In this document: positions 51,566-61,164 of the stretch, one piece after another
Layout: the number at the start of each line of letters is the position of its first letter
How positions within the stretch are numbered: position 1 is the first letter of the stretch
Assembly: GCF_003286075.1 (NCBI RefSeq)
Contig: NZ_QLUV01000001.1
Span: 558,001 to 622,000 of the forward strand
Direction of reading: 5' to 3'
Length of the DNA stretch: 64,000 nucleotides
Origin: Paracoccus endophyticus
GTDB lineage: Bacteria > Pseudomonadota > Alphaproteobacteria > Rhodobacterales > Rhodobacteraceae
Program-made: the position numbers and the translations under genes
Notes under the pieces: model-generated
Told to the model about the DNA's origin: nothing
Seen by the model: the letters and a program-made list of their open reading frames with translations, nothing else
The model's database searches: none

Positions 51566-54187
51566 TCACACCTCGGGGACCAGGACCTCGCGCTTGCCGA
51601 CGTGGTTGGCGGCGCTGACGACGCCCTGCTCCTCCATCTGCTCGACCAGGCGCGCGGCCTTGTTGTAGCCGATGGCCAGCTTGCGCTGGATGTAGCTGGT
51701 GGAACACTTGCGGTCCTTGGCGACGATGGCGACTGCCTGGTCGTACAGCACGTCGTCGGACCCGTCGGTGGCCAGGATCGCGTCGATCTCGGCCTCGCGC
51801 TCCTCGTCGGGCGATTCCACGACGCCGCTCATGTAGCGGGGCGGCCCGAAGGACTTGAGGTGGTTCACCACCTCCTCGACCTCCTCGTCGCTGACGAACG
51901 GCCCGTGGACGCGGGTGATGCGCGAGCCCCCGGCCATATACAGCATGTCGCCCATGCCCAGCAATTGCTCGGCCCCCTGTTCGCCCAGGATGGTGCGGCT
52001 GTCGATCTTGCTTGTCACCTGAAAGCTGATCCGGGTCGGGAAGTTCGCCTTGATCGTGCCGGTGATCACATCGACCGACGGGCGCTGCGTCGCCATGACG
52101 ATGTGGATGCCCGACGCCCGCGCCATCTGCGCCAGGCGCTGGATGCAGGCCTCGATCTCTTTCCCCGCGACCATCATCAGGTCGGCCATCTCGTCCACGA
52201 TGACGACGATATAGGGGAAGGCCTCGGGCTGGAACTCCTCGGTCTCGAAGACGGGCTCGCCGGTGTCCTCGTCAAAGCCGGTCTGCATGGTGCGGCGGAA
52301 CATCTCGCCGCGGTCCAGCGCCTCGCGGACGCGGCCGTTGTAGCCCTCGATGTTGCGCACGCCCATCTTGGACATCTTGCGATAGCGTTCCTCCATCTCG
52401 GACACGACCCATTTCAGCGCGACGACGGCCTTCTTGGGGTCGGTGACGACCGGGGACAGCAGATGCGGGATGCCGTCATAGACCGACAGTTCCAGCATCT
52501 TGGGGTCGATCATGATGAGGCGGCATTCCTGCGGCGTCAGCTTGTAGAGCAGCGACAGGATCATGGTGTTGATCGCCACCGACTTGCCTGACCCGGTGGT
52601 GCCCGCGATCAGCAGGTGGGGCATCTTGGCCAGGTTCGCCACAACCGGCTCGCCCCCGATGTCCTTGCCCAGCGCCAGCGGCAGCGGCATGGCCGTGTCG
52701 GCGAAGGCGTGCGAGGCGAGGATCTCGCGCAGCACGACCTTTTCGCGGCGCTGGTTGGGCAGCTCGATCCCGATGACGGTGCGGCCCGGAACGGTGGACA
52801 CGCGCGCCGACAGCGCCGACATCGACCGCGCGATGTCGTCGGACAGGCCGATCACGCGGCTGGCCTTCAGCCCGGGCGCGGGTTCCAGTTCGTACAGCGT
52901 GACGACCGGACCGGGGTGGACGGCGGTGATCTGTCCCTTGACGCCATAGTCGTCCAGCACGGCCTCGAGCAGGCGGGCGTTCTCGTTCAGCGCCTCCGGG
53001 CTCAGGGCGTGGCGCTCGACGGTGCCGGGCGCGGTCAGCAGTGTCAGGGGGGGACCTTCATAGTCACCAGGCGCGGCGTCCTCGAAGGCTGCGCCGGGCT
53101 GCGCCTCGGCGCGGGGTTGCTGCGGGGGCGCGGGCCGGCGCATCGGCGGCATCGTCACGCGGCCGGCCTCGGCGTCGGTGGGGGCGGCGGGCTCTGGCGG
53201 CGCGGGGGCGCGCCCGGTCAGCCGCGCCGTGACCGCCGACAGCACCGACCGCGCGGCCGGGTCCCCGGCGGGCTGTTCCGCGCGATGGCGGATCGCGTCG
53301 GCGATGCGGGCCTGGATCGCCGCAGCATCTGGGCCGGGGCTGTCGTCATAATGCGGCTCCGGCTCCACCAGCTCGGATTCGGGCACCGCCTGCCCCGACG
53401 GGCGGCGCAGCCGCGCCAGCAGCCGGGCGGGGGGCGCCTCCGGGGCCTCGGTGGCCTCGGTCTCGCCCTCGCCCGCGGCGCGGGTGCGATGGGCCTCGGC
53501 GCGGCGGCGCAGCTCGCGCGCGGCGGCGACCGATGCGCGGCCCCCCCAGCCTGCGGCCGTCATCACAAGGTCATAGGCGGTGGCCAGGCCCGTGGCCAGG
53601 AACCGCCCGATCCCCATCGCCTCGGCCCGGTCCACGCCCAGCACGAAACCCCCGAACGCGACCGAGGCGACCGCCGACAGCAGCGCCAGGATCTTCAGCC
53701 CGACGGCGGCGGGCAGGGGCATCAGCCCCAGCATCGCGCCCATCAGCATGTCGCCCAGGTGCCCGCCCAGCCCGAAGCTTTGCGTCCAGCCCGGCGGCGG
53801 CACCATCGAGGTCGCGTAAATCGACACCAGCACCATCGCCAGCGGCGTGAAGACGCCGCGGATCAGCCGGTCCTCGCCCCTGTGCACCATCAGGCGCAGC
53901 CCCCAGGCGACGGCGGCCACCGCCAGCATCCAGCTGCCATAGCCGGTGATCATGAACAGCGCCGAGGCGGCATAGGCGCCCACCCGGCCCAGCAGGTTCT
54001 GCGCGGGCTGGTCCGTGGCGGTTCCGACGCCGGGGTCGTCGGGGGAATAGCTGAACAGCATCATCGCGACCAGGATGCCCGCGACGACCAGCCCCGCGCC
54101 CACCAGTTCCTTGACGCGACGCTCCAGCGCCGCCTGCGTGGTCTGGTCGAACAGCGGGTCGCGGTGTTTCGCCTGCCAGCTTGCCAT
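51566..54187 (-). CDS. ftsK: DNA translocase FtsK
   Basis: Septal membrane protein that pumps chromosome ends apart and activates XerCD recombination at dif. The product is 873 residues. Four membrane segments lie in the first 200 residues, followed by a Pro/Ala/Glu-rich linker (about 215-370). The RecA-like motor has the P-loop [12 protein letters not shown] near residue 528 and the Walker [14 protein letters not shown]. The C-terminal gamma winged helix ([20 protein letters not shown]) recognises KOPS sites. It starts 3 nt after the aminotransferase gene. Confidence 0.96.
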   Translation of the reverse strand: MASWQAKHRDPLFDQTTQAALERRVKELVGAGLVVAGILVAMMLFSYSPDDPGVGTATDQPAQNLLGRVGAYAASALFMITGYGSWMLAVAAVAWGLRLMVHRGEDRLIRGVFTPLAMVLVSIYATSMVPPPGWTQSFGLGGHLGDMLMGAMLGLMPLPAAVGLKILALLSAVASVAFGGFVLGVDRAEAMGIGRFLATGLATAYDLVMTAAGWGGRASVAAARELRRRAEAHRTRAAGEGETEATEAPEAPPARLLARLRRPSGQAVPESELVEPEPHYDDSPGPDAAAIQARIADAIRHRAEQPAGDPAARSVLSAVTARLTGRAPAPPEPAAPTDAEAGRVTMPPMRRPAPPQQPRAEAQPGAAFEDAAPGDYEGPPLTLLTAPGTVERHALSPEALNENARLLEAVLDDYGVKGQITAVHPGPVVTLYELEPAPGLKASRVIGLSDDIARSMSALSARVSTVPGRTVIGIELPNQRREKVVLREILASHAFADTAMPLPLALGKDIGGEPVVANLAKMPHLLIAGTTGSGKSVAINTMILSLLYKLTPQECRLIMIDPKMLELSVYDGIPHLLSPVVTDPKKAVVALKWVVSEMEERYRKMSKMGVRNIEGYNGRVREALDRGEMFRRTMQTGFDEDTGEPVFETEEFQPEAFPYIVVIVDEMADLMMVAGKEIEACIQRLAQMARASGIHIVMATQRPSVDVITGTIKANFPTRISFQVTSKIDSRTILGEQGAEQLLGMGDMLYMAGGSRITRVHGPFVSDEEVEEVVNHLKSFGPPRYMSGVVESPDEEREAEIDAILATDGSDDVLYDQAVAIVAKDRKCSTSYIQRKLAIGYNKAARLVEQMEEQGVVSAANHVGKREVLVPEV

Positions 54188-54190
54188 GCC

Positions 54191-55375
54191 TCAGCTTCCC
54201 TCTTGGTACAGACAGTCGCGCAGGCGGGCCAGCGCGTCCTCGGTCTCGGCGGCAGGGCCGACCAGCGCCACGCGGACATAGCCCGCGCCGGGGTTGGCCC
54301 CGTCCACGTCGCGCGCGAGATAGGCGCCGGGCAGCACCTGCACGCCCGCCTCGGCCCACAGGCGGCGCGCCGCGGCCTCTCCGTCCTCGACGGGCAGCCA
54401 CAGGAAGAACCCGCCCTGCGGCGGCAGATAGCCGGGGATGGTGCCCAGCACCCGGTCGGCGATGGCGTACTTGTCCTGATACAGCGCGCGGTTGGCGGCG
54501 ACGTGATCCTCGTCCGCCCAGGCAATCTCGCTGACGCGCTGGTGGGGCAGCGGCACGGGCGCGCCGGCATAGGACCGCAGCACCCGGAACCGCGCGATGG
54601 CGTCGGCGGACCCGGCGGCAAAGCCCGACCGCAGCCCCGGCAGGTTCGACCGCTTGGACAGCGAGTTGAACATCATCACCCGATCGGCCAGTCCCAGCGC
54701 CTGCGCCACGGCCAGCGCGCCGGGCGGGGGCGCGTCGCGCCAGATCTCGGAATAGCATTCGTCGGCAAAGATCAGGAAATCATGCCGGTCGGCCAGCGTC
54801 ACCAGAGCTTCCAGATAGTCGCGGTCCGCGACCGCACCCTGCGGGTTGGCGGGCGAGCACAGATAGCAGATCGCCGTGCCGTCCAGCGTGGCCGCGTCCA
54901 GGCCCGCGAAATCGGGCAGGTGGCCGGTCGCGGCGGTGGCCGGCACGAAGACCGGCTCGGCCCCCACGGCGGCGGCGGCGACGGCATAGACCTGATAGAA
55001 GGGGTTGGGCACCAGCACCTTGGCCCGCGCGCCGTTCTTGCGTTCGGGGCACAGCGCCAGCGCCGCGTTGAACAGCCCCTCGCGCGTGCCGTTCAGGACC
55101 GTGATGCGGTCGGCCCCGACCTCGATCCCGTGGCGCTGCCCGATCCAGCCCGAGATCGCGGCCAGCAGCGCGGGCGTGCCCTCGTTCGGGGGGTACTTGG
55201 CCAGTTCACCCACGCTGCGGGCCAGGGTCGGCGCCACGAAGTCGGGCAGGTCGTGGCGCGGCTCTCCGATGGTCATCACCACCGGGTCCGGGCCGGGCGT
55301 CACGTCGGCCAGAAGCCGCCGCAGACGCGGAAACGCATAGGCCGGCAGGTTCGAGAACCGCTCGGGGGATGCCAT
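54191..55375 (-). CDS. class I/II aminotransferase, probable succinyldiaminopimelate aminotransferase
   Basis: PLP-dependent aminotransferase of 394 residues. The PLP lysine lies in FNSLSKRSNLPGLRSGF; other conserved parts are TIGEPRHDLPDF, YPPNEGTPALLAAI, VLVPNPFYQVY, CSPANPQGAV and IFADECYSEIW. The closest pattern I recognise is the DapC-like group, which makes N-succinyl-LL-2,6-diaminopimelate for lysine and peptidoglycan synthesis; other substrates cannot be excluded. It is directly upstream of ftsK and probably cotranscribed with it. Confidence 0.88.
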   Translation of the reverse strand: MASPERFSNLPAYAFPRLRRLLADVTPGPDPVVMTIGEPRHDLPDFVAPTLARSVGELAKYPPNEGTPALLAAISGWIGQRHGIEVGADRITVLNGTREGLFNAALALCPERKNGARAKVLVPNPFYQVYAVAAAAVGAEPVFVPATAATGHLPDFAGLDAATLDGTAICYLCSPANPQGAVADRDYLEALVTLADRHDFLIFADECYSEIWRDAPPPGALAVAQALGLADRVMMFNSLSKRSNLPGLRSGFAAGSADAIARFRVLRSYAGAPVPLPHQRVSEIAWADEDHVAANRALYQDKYAIADRVLGTIPGYLPPQGGFFLWLPVEDGEAAARRLWAEAGVQVLPGAYLARDVDGANPGAGYVRVALVGPAAETEDALARLRDCLYQEGS

Positions 55376-55480
55376 GACTCTGCCTCGCTTGACGGAGTCG
55401 TGTCGCCCCGTTTGCCGTCAGACTATCGGCAAAGCCGCCGTGCGTCCAGCCAAAGCCGGGCCGCGGCGGGCTGCGGACGG

Positions 55481-56809
55481 TCAGTCCCGCAGGGCGGATT
55501 CGGCCCCTGCGGCGGTCCGCAGCAACGCCCGGTCGGCGCCCGCGCGGCCCATCAGCATGACCCCGCAGGCCGGGCGCCGTGTCGGCAGGGTGATCGCAGG
55601 CAGGCCCAGCAGATTGGCGATTCGGGTGTTGCGCAGGGCCAGCAGGTTCTCGGCCGCGAAAAACGCCGCGTCGCGTTCCAGCCGCGCGGCATCCGGGGGC
55701 ATGATCGCGACCGTGGGCAGGATCACCGCGTCAAAGGGGGCGACCGCCGCCGCCCAGTCCGCGCGCAGCCGCGCCAGCGTTTCCCAGCCCGCGACGTAAT
55801 CCGCCGCACCGACCGTCTGGCCGCCCCGGAAGCGGTCCAGCATCGGCGGGAACATCAGCTCGGGCGCGGCCTCGATCTGGTCGCGCCAGATGCCATAGGC
55901 CTCGGGGGCGAACAGCGTGGGCGACAGCGCCAGCGCACGGGCCACGCAGTCGGGCGCGGCATGGGTGATGCGGGCGCCCGCGGCGGCCAGGGCGGCCACG
56001 GCCTCCTCGAACGCGGCGACGGGGGCGTCGCGCGCCTGGTCGAAGGGGGCGCCGTCCAGCACCATCAGGCGCAGGCCGCGCGCGTCCGCGCCGCGCAGGT
56101 CGGGCGCGGCCTCGCCGCGCAGCAGGGCCACGATCTCGGCGCAGTCCTCGACCGTGCGGGCCAGCGGGCCGGCCGCGTCGAAGCGGCGGCACAGCGGCAG
56201 CACGCCCGTCATGTCCAGCGCGCCATGCGTCGGCTTGAAGCCGACGATCCCGTTCCACGCCGCCGGCACCCGGACCGAGCCGCCGGTGTCGGTCCCCATG
56301 GCCGCCGCCGCCAGCCCCAGCGCGACCGAGACCGCCGCCCCCCCCGACGAGCCGCCGGCGACCAGCGCAGGGTCGAGCGCATTGGGCACGGTGGCGACCG
56401 GCGGGTTCAGCCCCAGCCCGGAAAACGCCAGTTCCGTCATGTGGGTCTTGCCCAGGCAGACGGTTCCCTGCAGGCAGGCGGTGGCCAGCAGGCCCGCGTC
56501 GGTGGGGGGCGTGCGCCCCTCGAGCAGCAGCGACCCGGCCTCGGTCGCGACCAGGGCGCTGTCGAAATTGTCTTTCCAACTCAGCGCCACGCCGTCCAGC
56601 AGGCCGCGGCGCAGCCCCGCGCGGGCGCGGTCATGCGCGGCGATCGCCTCGCTGCGCGCGCGGTCGGGGGTCAGCCGGGCATAGATGCGGGCCCCGTCCG
56701 GGTGGCGGGCGATGGCGTCCAGATAGGCGTCCGCCAGATCCACGGGGCTGACCAGCCCGGCCAGGATCGCCCGGCCCTGGTCGGTCGCCGATGTCGTCCG
56801 CCACTCCAT
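55481..56809 (-). CDS. amidase signature family protein
   Basis: Serine amidase of 442 residues. The Ser-cisSer-Lys triad is visible: Lys in GVALSWKDNFDS, and both serines in VAGGSSGGAAVSVALGL and GTDTGGSVRVPAAWNG. NGIVGFKPTHGALDMTGVLP follows as in the family. The substrate is unknown; the family covers aliphatic amides, aryl amides and GatA. A full gatCAB context is absent, so this is not the tRNA amidotransferase. ATG 56809 follows an AGGGGGTG ribosome site. Confidence 0.9.
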   Translation of the reverse strand: MEWRTTSATDQGRAILAGLVSPVDLADAYLDAIARHPDGARIYARLTPDRARSEAIAAHDRARAGLRRGLLDGVALSWKDNFDSALVATEAGSLLLEGRTPPTDAGLLATACLQGTVCLGKTHMTELAFSGLGLNPPVATVPNALDPALVAGGSSGGAAVSVALGLAAAAMGTDTGGSVRVPAAWNGIVGFKPTHGALDMTGVLPLCRRFDAAGPLARTVEDCAEIVALLRGEAAPDLRGADARGLRLMVLDGAPFDQARDAPVAAFEEAVAALAAAGARITHAAPDCVARALALSPTLFAPEAYGIWRDQIEAAPELMFPPMLDRFRGGQTVGAADYVAGWETLARLRADWAAAVAPFDAVILPTVAIMPPDAARLERDAAFFAAENLLALRNTRIANLLGLPAITLPTRRPACGVMLMGRAGADRALLRTAAGAESALRD

Positions 56810-56910
56810 CCGCACCCCCTGGCTTGCCGGCGCAAAGGCTAGACCCCCGCGGCTTGCGCGGCAATGGCGGCGTGGGACAGGCCGAGGCCCGGGGGGGTGG
56901 CGGAAAGGGG

Positions 56911-56951
56911 CGGCCCGTGGGACGGCGGCCCGTGGGAGGGCGGCCCGTCCC
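56911..56951. repeat. 15-bp-period direct repeat in the amidase-ubiH gap
   Basis: CGGCCCGTGGGA occurs at 56911-56922 and 56926-56937, with a partial third copy CGGCCCGT from 56941. The 307-bp gap (56810-57116) holds divergent promoters for the amidase and monooxygenase genes; I see no gene in it. Confidence 0.6.
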
Positions 56952-57116
56952 GACGAGGACCGCGGACGCGTGCGGCGCACGCCCCACCCGCAGGGTGCGC
57001 TTGCGGCGCAGCACTCGTCCGGGTCGGCCCGCCGCGCCCGGGCGTGCCGCCGCGCCGCCGATTGGACGCGGCGATGCCGCATGGACCCTGTCGCCGGGTC
57101 GTCCTAGTCTGCGGCC

Positions 57117-58340
57117 ATGACACCGAACCATGACATCCTGATCGCGGGCGGCGGGCTGAACGGCCCGGCGCTGGCGCTGGCGCTGGCCGGCGCCGGGTTT
57201 TCCGTCGCCGTCATCGACGCGCGTCCCGCCCGCGCCCGCGCCGCCGACGACTTCGACGGGCGCGCCTATGCGCTGGCGCTGGCCTCGCGCCGCCTGCTGG
57301 GGGCGCTGGGCCTGTGGGACGGGCTTGCGCCGCGATCCCAGCCGATCCTGCGAGTCGAGGCCGCGCAGGGCCATCCGGGCGAGGGCGCCGACCCGTTCCG
57401 CCTAGTCTTCGACAGCGCCGAGATCGAGGAGGGCGCCGTCGGCCACATGGTCGAGGACCGCCATCTTTATTCCGCGCTGATGCAGGCGATGGCGGGGCGC
57501 GTGACTCATGTGCCCGCGACGCAGGTCGTGGCGCAGGACGGGCGGCCGGGCCATGTCGCCGTCACCCTGTCGGACGGGCGGACGCTGACGGCGCGGCTGC
57601 TGGTGGGCGCGGACGGGCGCGGGTCGGGGGTCGCGGCGCGCGCGGGCATCACCCGGCGCGGCTGGGGCTATGGGCAGACGGCGCTGGTCGCCGCGGTCGA
57701 TCACGAGCGCCCGCACAACGGCACCGCGTGGCAGTATTTCATGCCCACCGGCCCGCTGGCGATCCTGCCGCTGCCGGGCAACCGCAGTTCCATCGTGTGG
57801 TCGGAACCCGATGCCGGCGCGCAGGCGATCGCGGCGCTGGACGACGCCCGCTTCCTGGACCTGCTGCGCCCCCGGTTCGGCGATTTCCTGGGCGAGATCA
57901 CGCTGGCAGGGCCGCGGTTTTCCTATCCGCTCAGCCTCAGCCTGGCGGACGCCCATGTCGCGCCGCGCATCGCGCTGGTGGGCGATGCCGCGCACGGCGT
58001 CCATCCCATCGCCGGGCAGGGGCTGAACCTGGGCCTGCGGGACGTGGCGGCGCTGGCCGAGGTGCTGGTCGATGCCGCGCGGCGGGGCGAGGACATCGGC
58101 GCGCCGGACGTGCTGGCCCGCTATCAGGTCTGGCGGCGGTTCGATTCGACCGCGCTGGGCCTGGGGATGGACAGCGTGAACCGGCTGTTTTCGAACGACA
58201 ACATCCTGCTGCGGACGGCGCGGGGCCTGGGCATGGGGGCGGTGACGGCGACCGGGCCGCTGCGCCGGGCCTTCATGCGGCAGGCGGCGGGGCTGTCCAT
58301 CGACCCGATGCCGCGCCTGCTGGCCGGCCGGCCGCTGTAG
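57117..58340 (+). CDS. UbiH/UbiF/COQ6 family FAD-dependent monooxygenase
   Basis: Ubiquinone-pathway hydroxylase of 407 residues. FAD motifs are DILIAGGGLNGPALALALAG at the N-terminus, LLVGADGRGSGVA in the middle and ALVGDAAHGVHPIAGQGLNL near residue 285, where the DG motif and GD motif mark the family. It would hydroxylate the ring of a ubiquinone precursor at the membrane; which carbon is modified cannot be read from the sequence. It is followed by lolA after 80 nt. Confidence 0.93.
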   Translation: MTPNHDILIAGGGLNGPALALALAGAGFSVAVIDARPARARAADDFDGRAYALALASRRLLGALGLWDGLAPRSQPILRVEAAQGHPGEGADPFRLVFDSAEIEEGAVGHMVEDRHLYSALMQAMAGRVTHVPATQVVAQDGRPGHVAVTLSDGRTLTARLLVGADGRGSGVAARAGITRRGWGYGQTALVAAVDHERPHNGTAWQYFMPTGPLAILPLPGNRSSIVWSEPDAGAQAIAALDDARFLDLLRPRFGDFLGEITLAGPRFSYPLSLSLADAHVAPRIALVGDAAHGVHPIAGQGLNLGLRDVAALAEVLVDAARRGEDIGAPDVLARYQVWRRFDSTALGLGMDSVNRLFSNDNILLRTARGLGMGAVTATGPLRRAFMRQAAGLSIDPMPRLLAGRPL

Positions 58341-58420
58341 CGCGGAACGTTCACCCGCGCGCGAGCGTTGCGGCCCCGGCCGTCCCGGTTTCGTGACGTG
58401 CAACCCTTTGGAAAGCCCGT

Positions 58421-59029
58421 ATGATCCGGCCCATGATCCTTCGCTCTCTCGCGCTTGCGCCCGCCTTCGCCCTCGTCCTCGCCTTGCCGGCGGCGGCCGA
58501 GAAGATCCCCCTCAACGAGATCTCCCGCTATCTCAACAGCCTCAAGACCGTGGTGGCCGAGTTCACGCAGGTGAACCCCAACAGCTCGGTCACGCCCGGC
58601 ACCGTCTATATCCAGCGCCCCGGCCGGGTGCGGTTCGAATACAGGGGCGACCAGACGCTGGTGCTGGCGTCGGGCGGGCAGGTCGCCGTGTTCGACAAGA
58701 AATCGAACACCGGCGCGCAGCAGTACCCGCTGTCCAAGACGCCGCTGTCGATCATCCTGGACGACAACATCAACCTGGGCCGCGCCCGCATGGTCACGGC
58801 GCACACCGAGAAGAAGAACACCACCGTCGTCAAGGCGCAGGACCCCGCGCACCCGGAATACGGCAACATCCAGATGGTGTTCACCGCCAACCCGACCGAG
58901 CTGCGCCAGTGGGTCGTGACCGACGACACCGGCAAGCGCACGACGGTCATCCTGGGCCAGATGAAAAAGGGCGTGTCGATCCCGCCGTCGCGCTTTTCCA
59001 TCGCCGCCGAGGCCGAGCGGCGGAACTGA
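58421..59029 (+). CDS. lolA: LolA-like outer membrane lipoprotein carrier
   Basis: Periplasmic chaperone of 202 residues. A signal peptide (MILRSLALAPAFALVLALPA, ending at AAAEK) leads the mature protein. The LolA core has ISRYLNSLKTVVAEFTQVNP, GTVYIQRPGRVRFEY and QWVVTDDTGKRTTVIL. It should carry lipoproteins from the LolCDE transporter to the outer membrane. Two starts, 58421 and 58433, are possible; 58421 follows GGAAAG. It is close to ftsK in many relatives, but here three genes lie between. Confidence 0.93.
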   Translation: MIRPMILRSLALAPAFALVLALPAAAEKIPLNEISRYLNSLKTVVAEFTQVNPNSSVTPGTVYIQRPGRVRFEYRGDQTLVLASGGQVAVFDKKSNTGAQQYPLSKTPLSIILDDNINLGRARMVTAHTEKKNTTVVKAQDPAHPEYGNIQMVFTANPTELRQWVVTDDTGKRTTVILGQMKKGVSIPPSRFSIAAEAERRN

Positions 59030-59033
59030 CCGC

Positions 59034-59057
59034 GCCGGCCCGGCGGCCGCGGCCGGC
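59034..59057. terminator. hairpin between convergent lolA and transglycosylase genes
   Basis: GCCGGCC (59034-59040) pairs with GGCCGGC (59051-59057) around a 10-nt loop, right after the lolA stop. There is no T-run. Confidence 0.4.
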
Positions 59058-59094
59058 TTGGCAGGGCGATGTCCGGCGGACCGCGCCTGCGGCC

Positions 59095-59682
59095 TCAGGC
59101 GCGTCCGCAGGACCGCAGTTGTGCGTCATACATGGCGGCGCGCGACTGCACCTGGCCCGCGACGCCCAGCAGCCAGGGCTTGGACAGGTGGCTGCCGTCG
59201 GCGAATCCGCTGCGCCCCTCGTGATAGGCCAGGTACTGCGACCCCGCGTCGTGCGGCGCGATGCCCAGCCGCCGGGTCGTGCCGTTCATGTACCAGCCCA
59301 TGAAGTCGGTGGCGTCGCGGATGTCGTCGCGCCGGGCGCGGCGCTTGCCGGTGTCGCGCAGATACTCCTCCCACGTGCCGTCCAGCGCCTGGGAATAGCC
59401 GAAGGCCGAGCTTTGCCGCCCGATCGGAATGATGCCCAGCGCGTACTGATGCGGCGTGCGGGCGTCGCCCACGAACTTTGATTCCTGGTGAATCGCCGCC
59501 ATCTGGACCGCCACCGGCACGCCCCAGCGCCGCTGGCTGTCGCGCATCGCGCGCAGATAGGCGGGGCGCTCGGCCACGATGGCGCAGGCGTTGTCCAGTT
59601 GCCGCGGCGCCTTGAAGCTGCCGCCGCCGCCCCCGCAGGACGCCACCAGCATCACGATCGCCAGTTTCAGATAGGTGTTCAT
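59095..59682 (-). CDS. lytic transglycosylase-like lipoprotein
   Basis: Predicted lipoprotein of 195 residues with signal peptide and lipobox (LKLAIVMLVASCGGGG, Cys16). The mature part has a lysozyme-like SLT fold: the catalytic glutamate is in MAAIHQESKFVG, followed by FGYSQALDGTWEEYLRDTG and YLAYHEGRSGFADG. It would cut peptidoglycan glycan strands at the membrane. It lies opposite to lolA and divergent from the thiolase gene. Confidence 0.88.
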   Translation of the reverse strand: MNTYLKLAIVMLVASCGGGGGSFKAPRQLDNACAIVAERPAYLRAMRDSQRRWGVPVAVQMAAIHQESKFVGDARTPHQYALGIIPIGRQSSAFGYSQALDGTWEEYLRDTGKRRARRDDIRDATDFMGWYMNGTTRRLGIAPHDAGSQYLAYHEGRSGFADGSHLSKPWLLGVAGQVQSRAAMYDAQLRSCGRA

Positions 59683-59890
59683 GCCAGACTGCCCCAGGGT
59701 CTTGTGATTTTTCGCACGATCCTAGGGGGAAACCGCAGACGGGGAAATGAGGAAATTGTCGCGCGCCCGTCCCGTCGCGGCGCCGGCCGCATCGGCGGTC
59801 CCGCGTCCGGCGCGGGTCGCAGGCCCTTGCCTGCACGCCCCGGGCCGCTAAGGTCCCCGGCAGGGACATTCATCTTGGGGGACTCTTTCC

Positions 59891-61072
59891 ATGGCAGACA
59901 ACGACATCGTCATCCTGGGCGGCGCGCGGACCGCGATCGGCGCGTTCGGAGGCAGTCTGGCGGGAATCCCGCCCATCGATCTGGCAACCACGGTGGCCAA
60001 GGCCGCGATGGAGCGCGCCGGCGTCTCGCCCGAGCAGATCGGGGTGGTGGCCTTTGGCCATGTCATCAACACCGAGCCGCGCGACATGTACCTGGGCCGC
60101 GTGGCCATGCTGAACGCCGGCGTGCCCGAAACCACGCCCGCGATGAACGTCAACCGCCTGTGCGGGTCGGGGGCGCAGTCGATCGCCTCGGTCGCGCAGT
60201 CGCTGATGCTGGGCGATGCCGACTTCGGTCTGGCGGGCGGGGCCGAAAGCATGAGCCGCGGCCCCTACATCGTCCCCTCGATGCGCCACGGCGCCAAGAT
60301 GGGCGACCAGCAGGTGCTGGACATGATGGTCGGCGCGCTGACCGACCCGATGGGCACCGGCCACATGGGCGTCACCGCCGAAAACGTCGCGGCCGAGCAT
60401 CAGGTGTCGCGCGACCAGCAGGATGCGTTCGCGCTGGAAAGCCAGACCCGCGCCGCCCGCGCCATCCAGGAAGGCCGCTTCAAGGAGCAGATCGTTCCGG
60501 TTCCGGTCAAGACCCGCAAGGGCACGGTCGACTTCGACACCGACGAGCATCCCAAGTCCACCACGCCCGAGGCGCTGGCGGGGCTGCGCACGGTGTTCAA
60601 GAAGGACGGCACCGTGACCGCCGGCAACGCCAGCGGGATCAACGACGGCGCCGCGGCCATCGTGCTGGCGCGCGCCGACGCGGCCGCGCGGGCGGGCCTG
60701 ACGCCCAAGTTCCGGCTGCTGGGCTATGCCCATGCGGGCGTGCGCCCCGAGGTCATGGGCATCGGCCCGATTCCGGCGGTCGAGAAGCTGATGGAGAAGA
60801 TCGGCAAGACCACGGACGACTTCGACGTGATCGAAAGCAACGAGGCGTTCGCGGCGCAGGCGCTGGCCGTGAACAAGGGCCTGGGGCTGGACGCGGACAA
60901 GGTGAACCCGAACGGCGGCGCCATCGCGCTGGGCCACCCGATCGGCGCGACCGGCACGATCCTGACCATCAAGGCGATGTACGAGCTTGAGCGCACGGGC
61001 GGCAAGTCCGCGCTGATCACCATGTGCATCGGCGGCGGCCAGGGCATCGCGCTGGCCATCGAGCGGATCTGA
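59891..61072 (+). CDS. acetyl-CoA C-acyltransferase (thiolase)
   Basis: Thiolase of 393 residues. Active-site residues are all present: nucleophile Cys91 in NRLCGSGAQSIAS, His349 in GGAIALGHPIGATG and Cys379 in MCIGGGQGIAL. The biosynthetic type (acetoacetyl-CoA forming, PhaA-like) and beta-oxidation type cannot be fully separated by eye; the length and start (DIVILGGARTAIGAFGGSL) fit the former. No phaB lies next to it. A strong terminator follows, so it is probably a single-gene unit. Confidence 0.93.
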   Translation: MADNDIVILGGARTAIGAFGGSLAGIPPIDLATTVAKAAMERAGVSPEQIGVVAFGHVINTEPRDMYLGRVAMLNAGVPETTPAMNVNRLCGSGAQSIASVAQSLMLGDADFGLAGGAESMSRGPYIVPSMRHGAKMGDQQVLDMMVGALTDPMGTGHMGVTAENVAAEHQVSRDQQDAFALESQTRAARAIQEGRFKEQIVPVPVKTRKGTVDFDTDEHPKSTTPEALAGLRTVFKKDGTVTAGNASGINDGAAAIVLARADAAARAGLTPKFRLLGYAHAGVRPEVMGIGPIPAVEKLMEKIGKTTDDFDVIESNEAFAAQALAVNKGLGLDADKVNPNGGAIALGHPIGATGTILTIKAMYELERTGGKSALITMCIGGGQGIALAIERI

Positions 61073-61097
61073 CGCCGCCCCCTTGCACGGGCATCCG

Positions 61098-61129
61098 CCC
61101 CGGCCGCCCCCTGGGCGGCCGGGGTTTTT
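61098..61129 (+). terminator. intrinsic terminator of the thiolase gene
   Basis: CCCCGGCCGCCC (61098-61109) pairs with GGGCGGCCGGGG (61113-61124) with a 3-nt loop, followed by five T residues. Confidence 0.9.
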
Positions 61130-61164
61130 CGTGACGGCGGGGGCGGGTCTGCCGGACGCCCCGC

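Noticed and set aside
55411..55433. Inverted repeat TTTGCCG-N9-CGGCAAA between the amidase and aminotransferase genes
   Set aside because: Seven-bp arms in a short gap, no T-run and no partner site; too weak for a terminator or operator call.
52616..56842. A 1408-codon open frame on the plus strand
   Set aside because: It lies antisense to ftsK, the aminotransferase and the amidase. Its translation is rich in Arg, Gly, His and Gln without domains, as expected from high-GC antisense frames.
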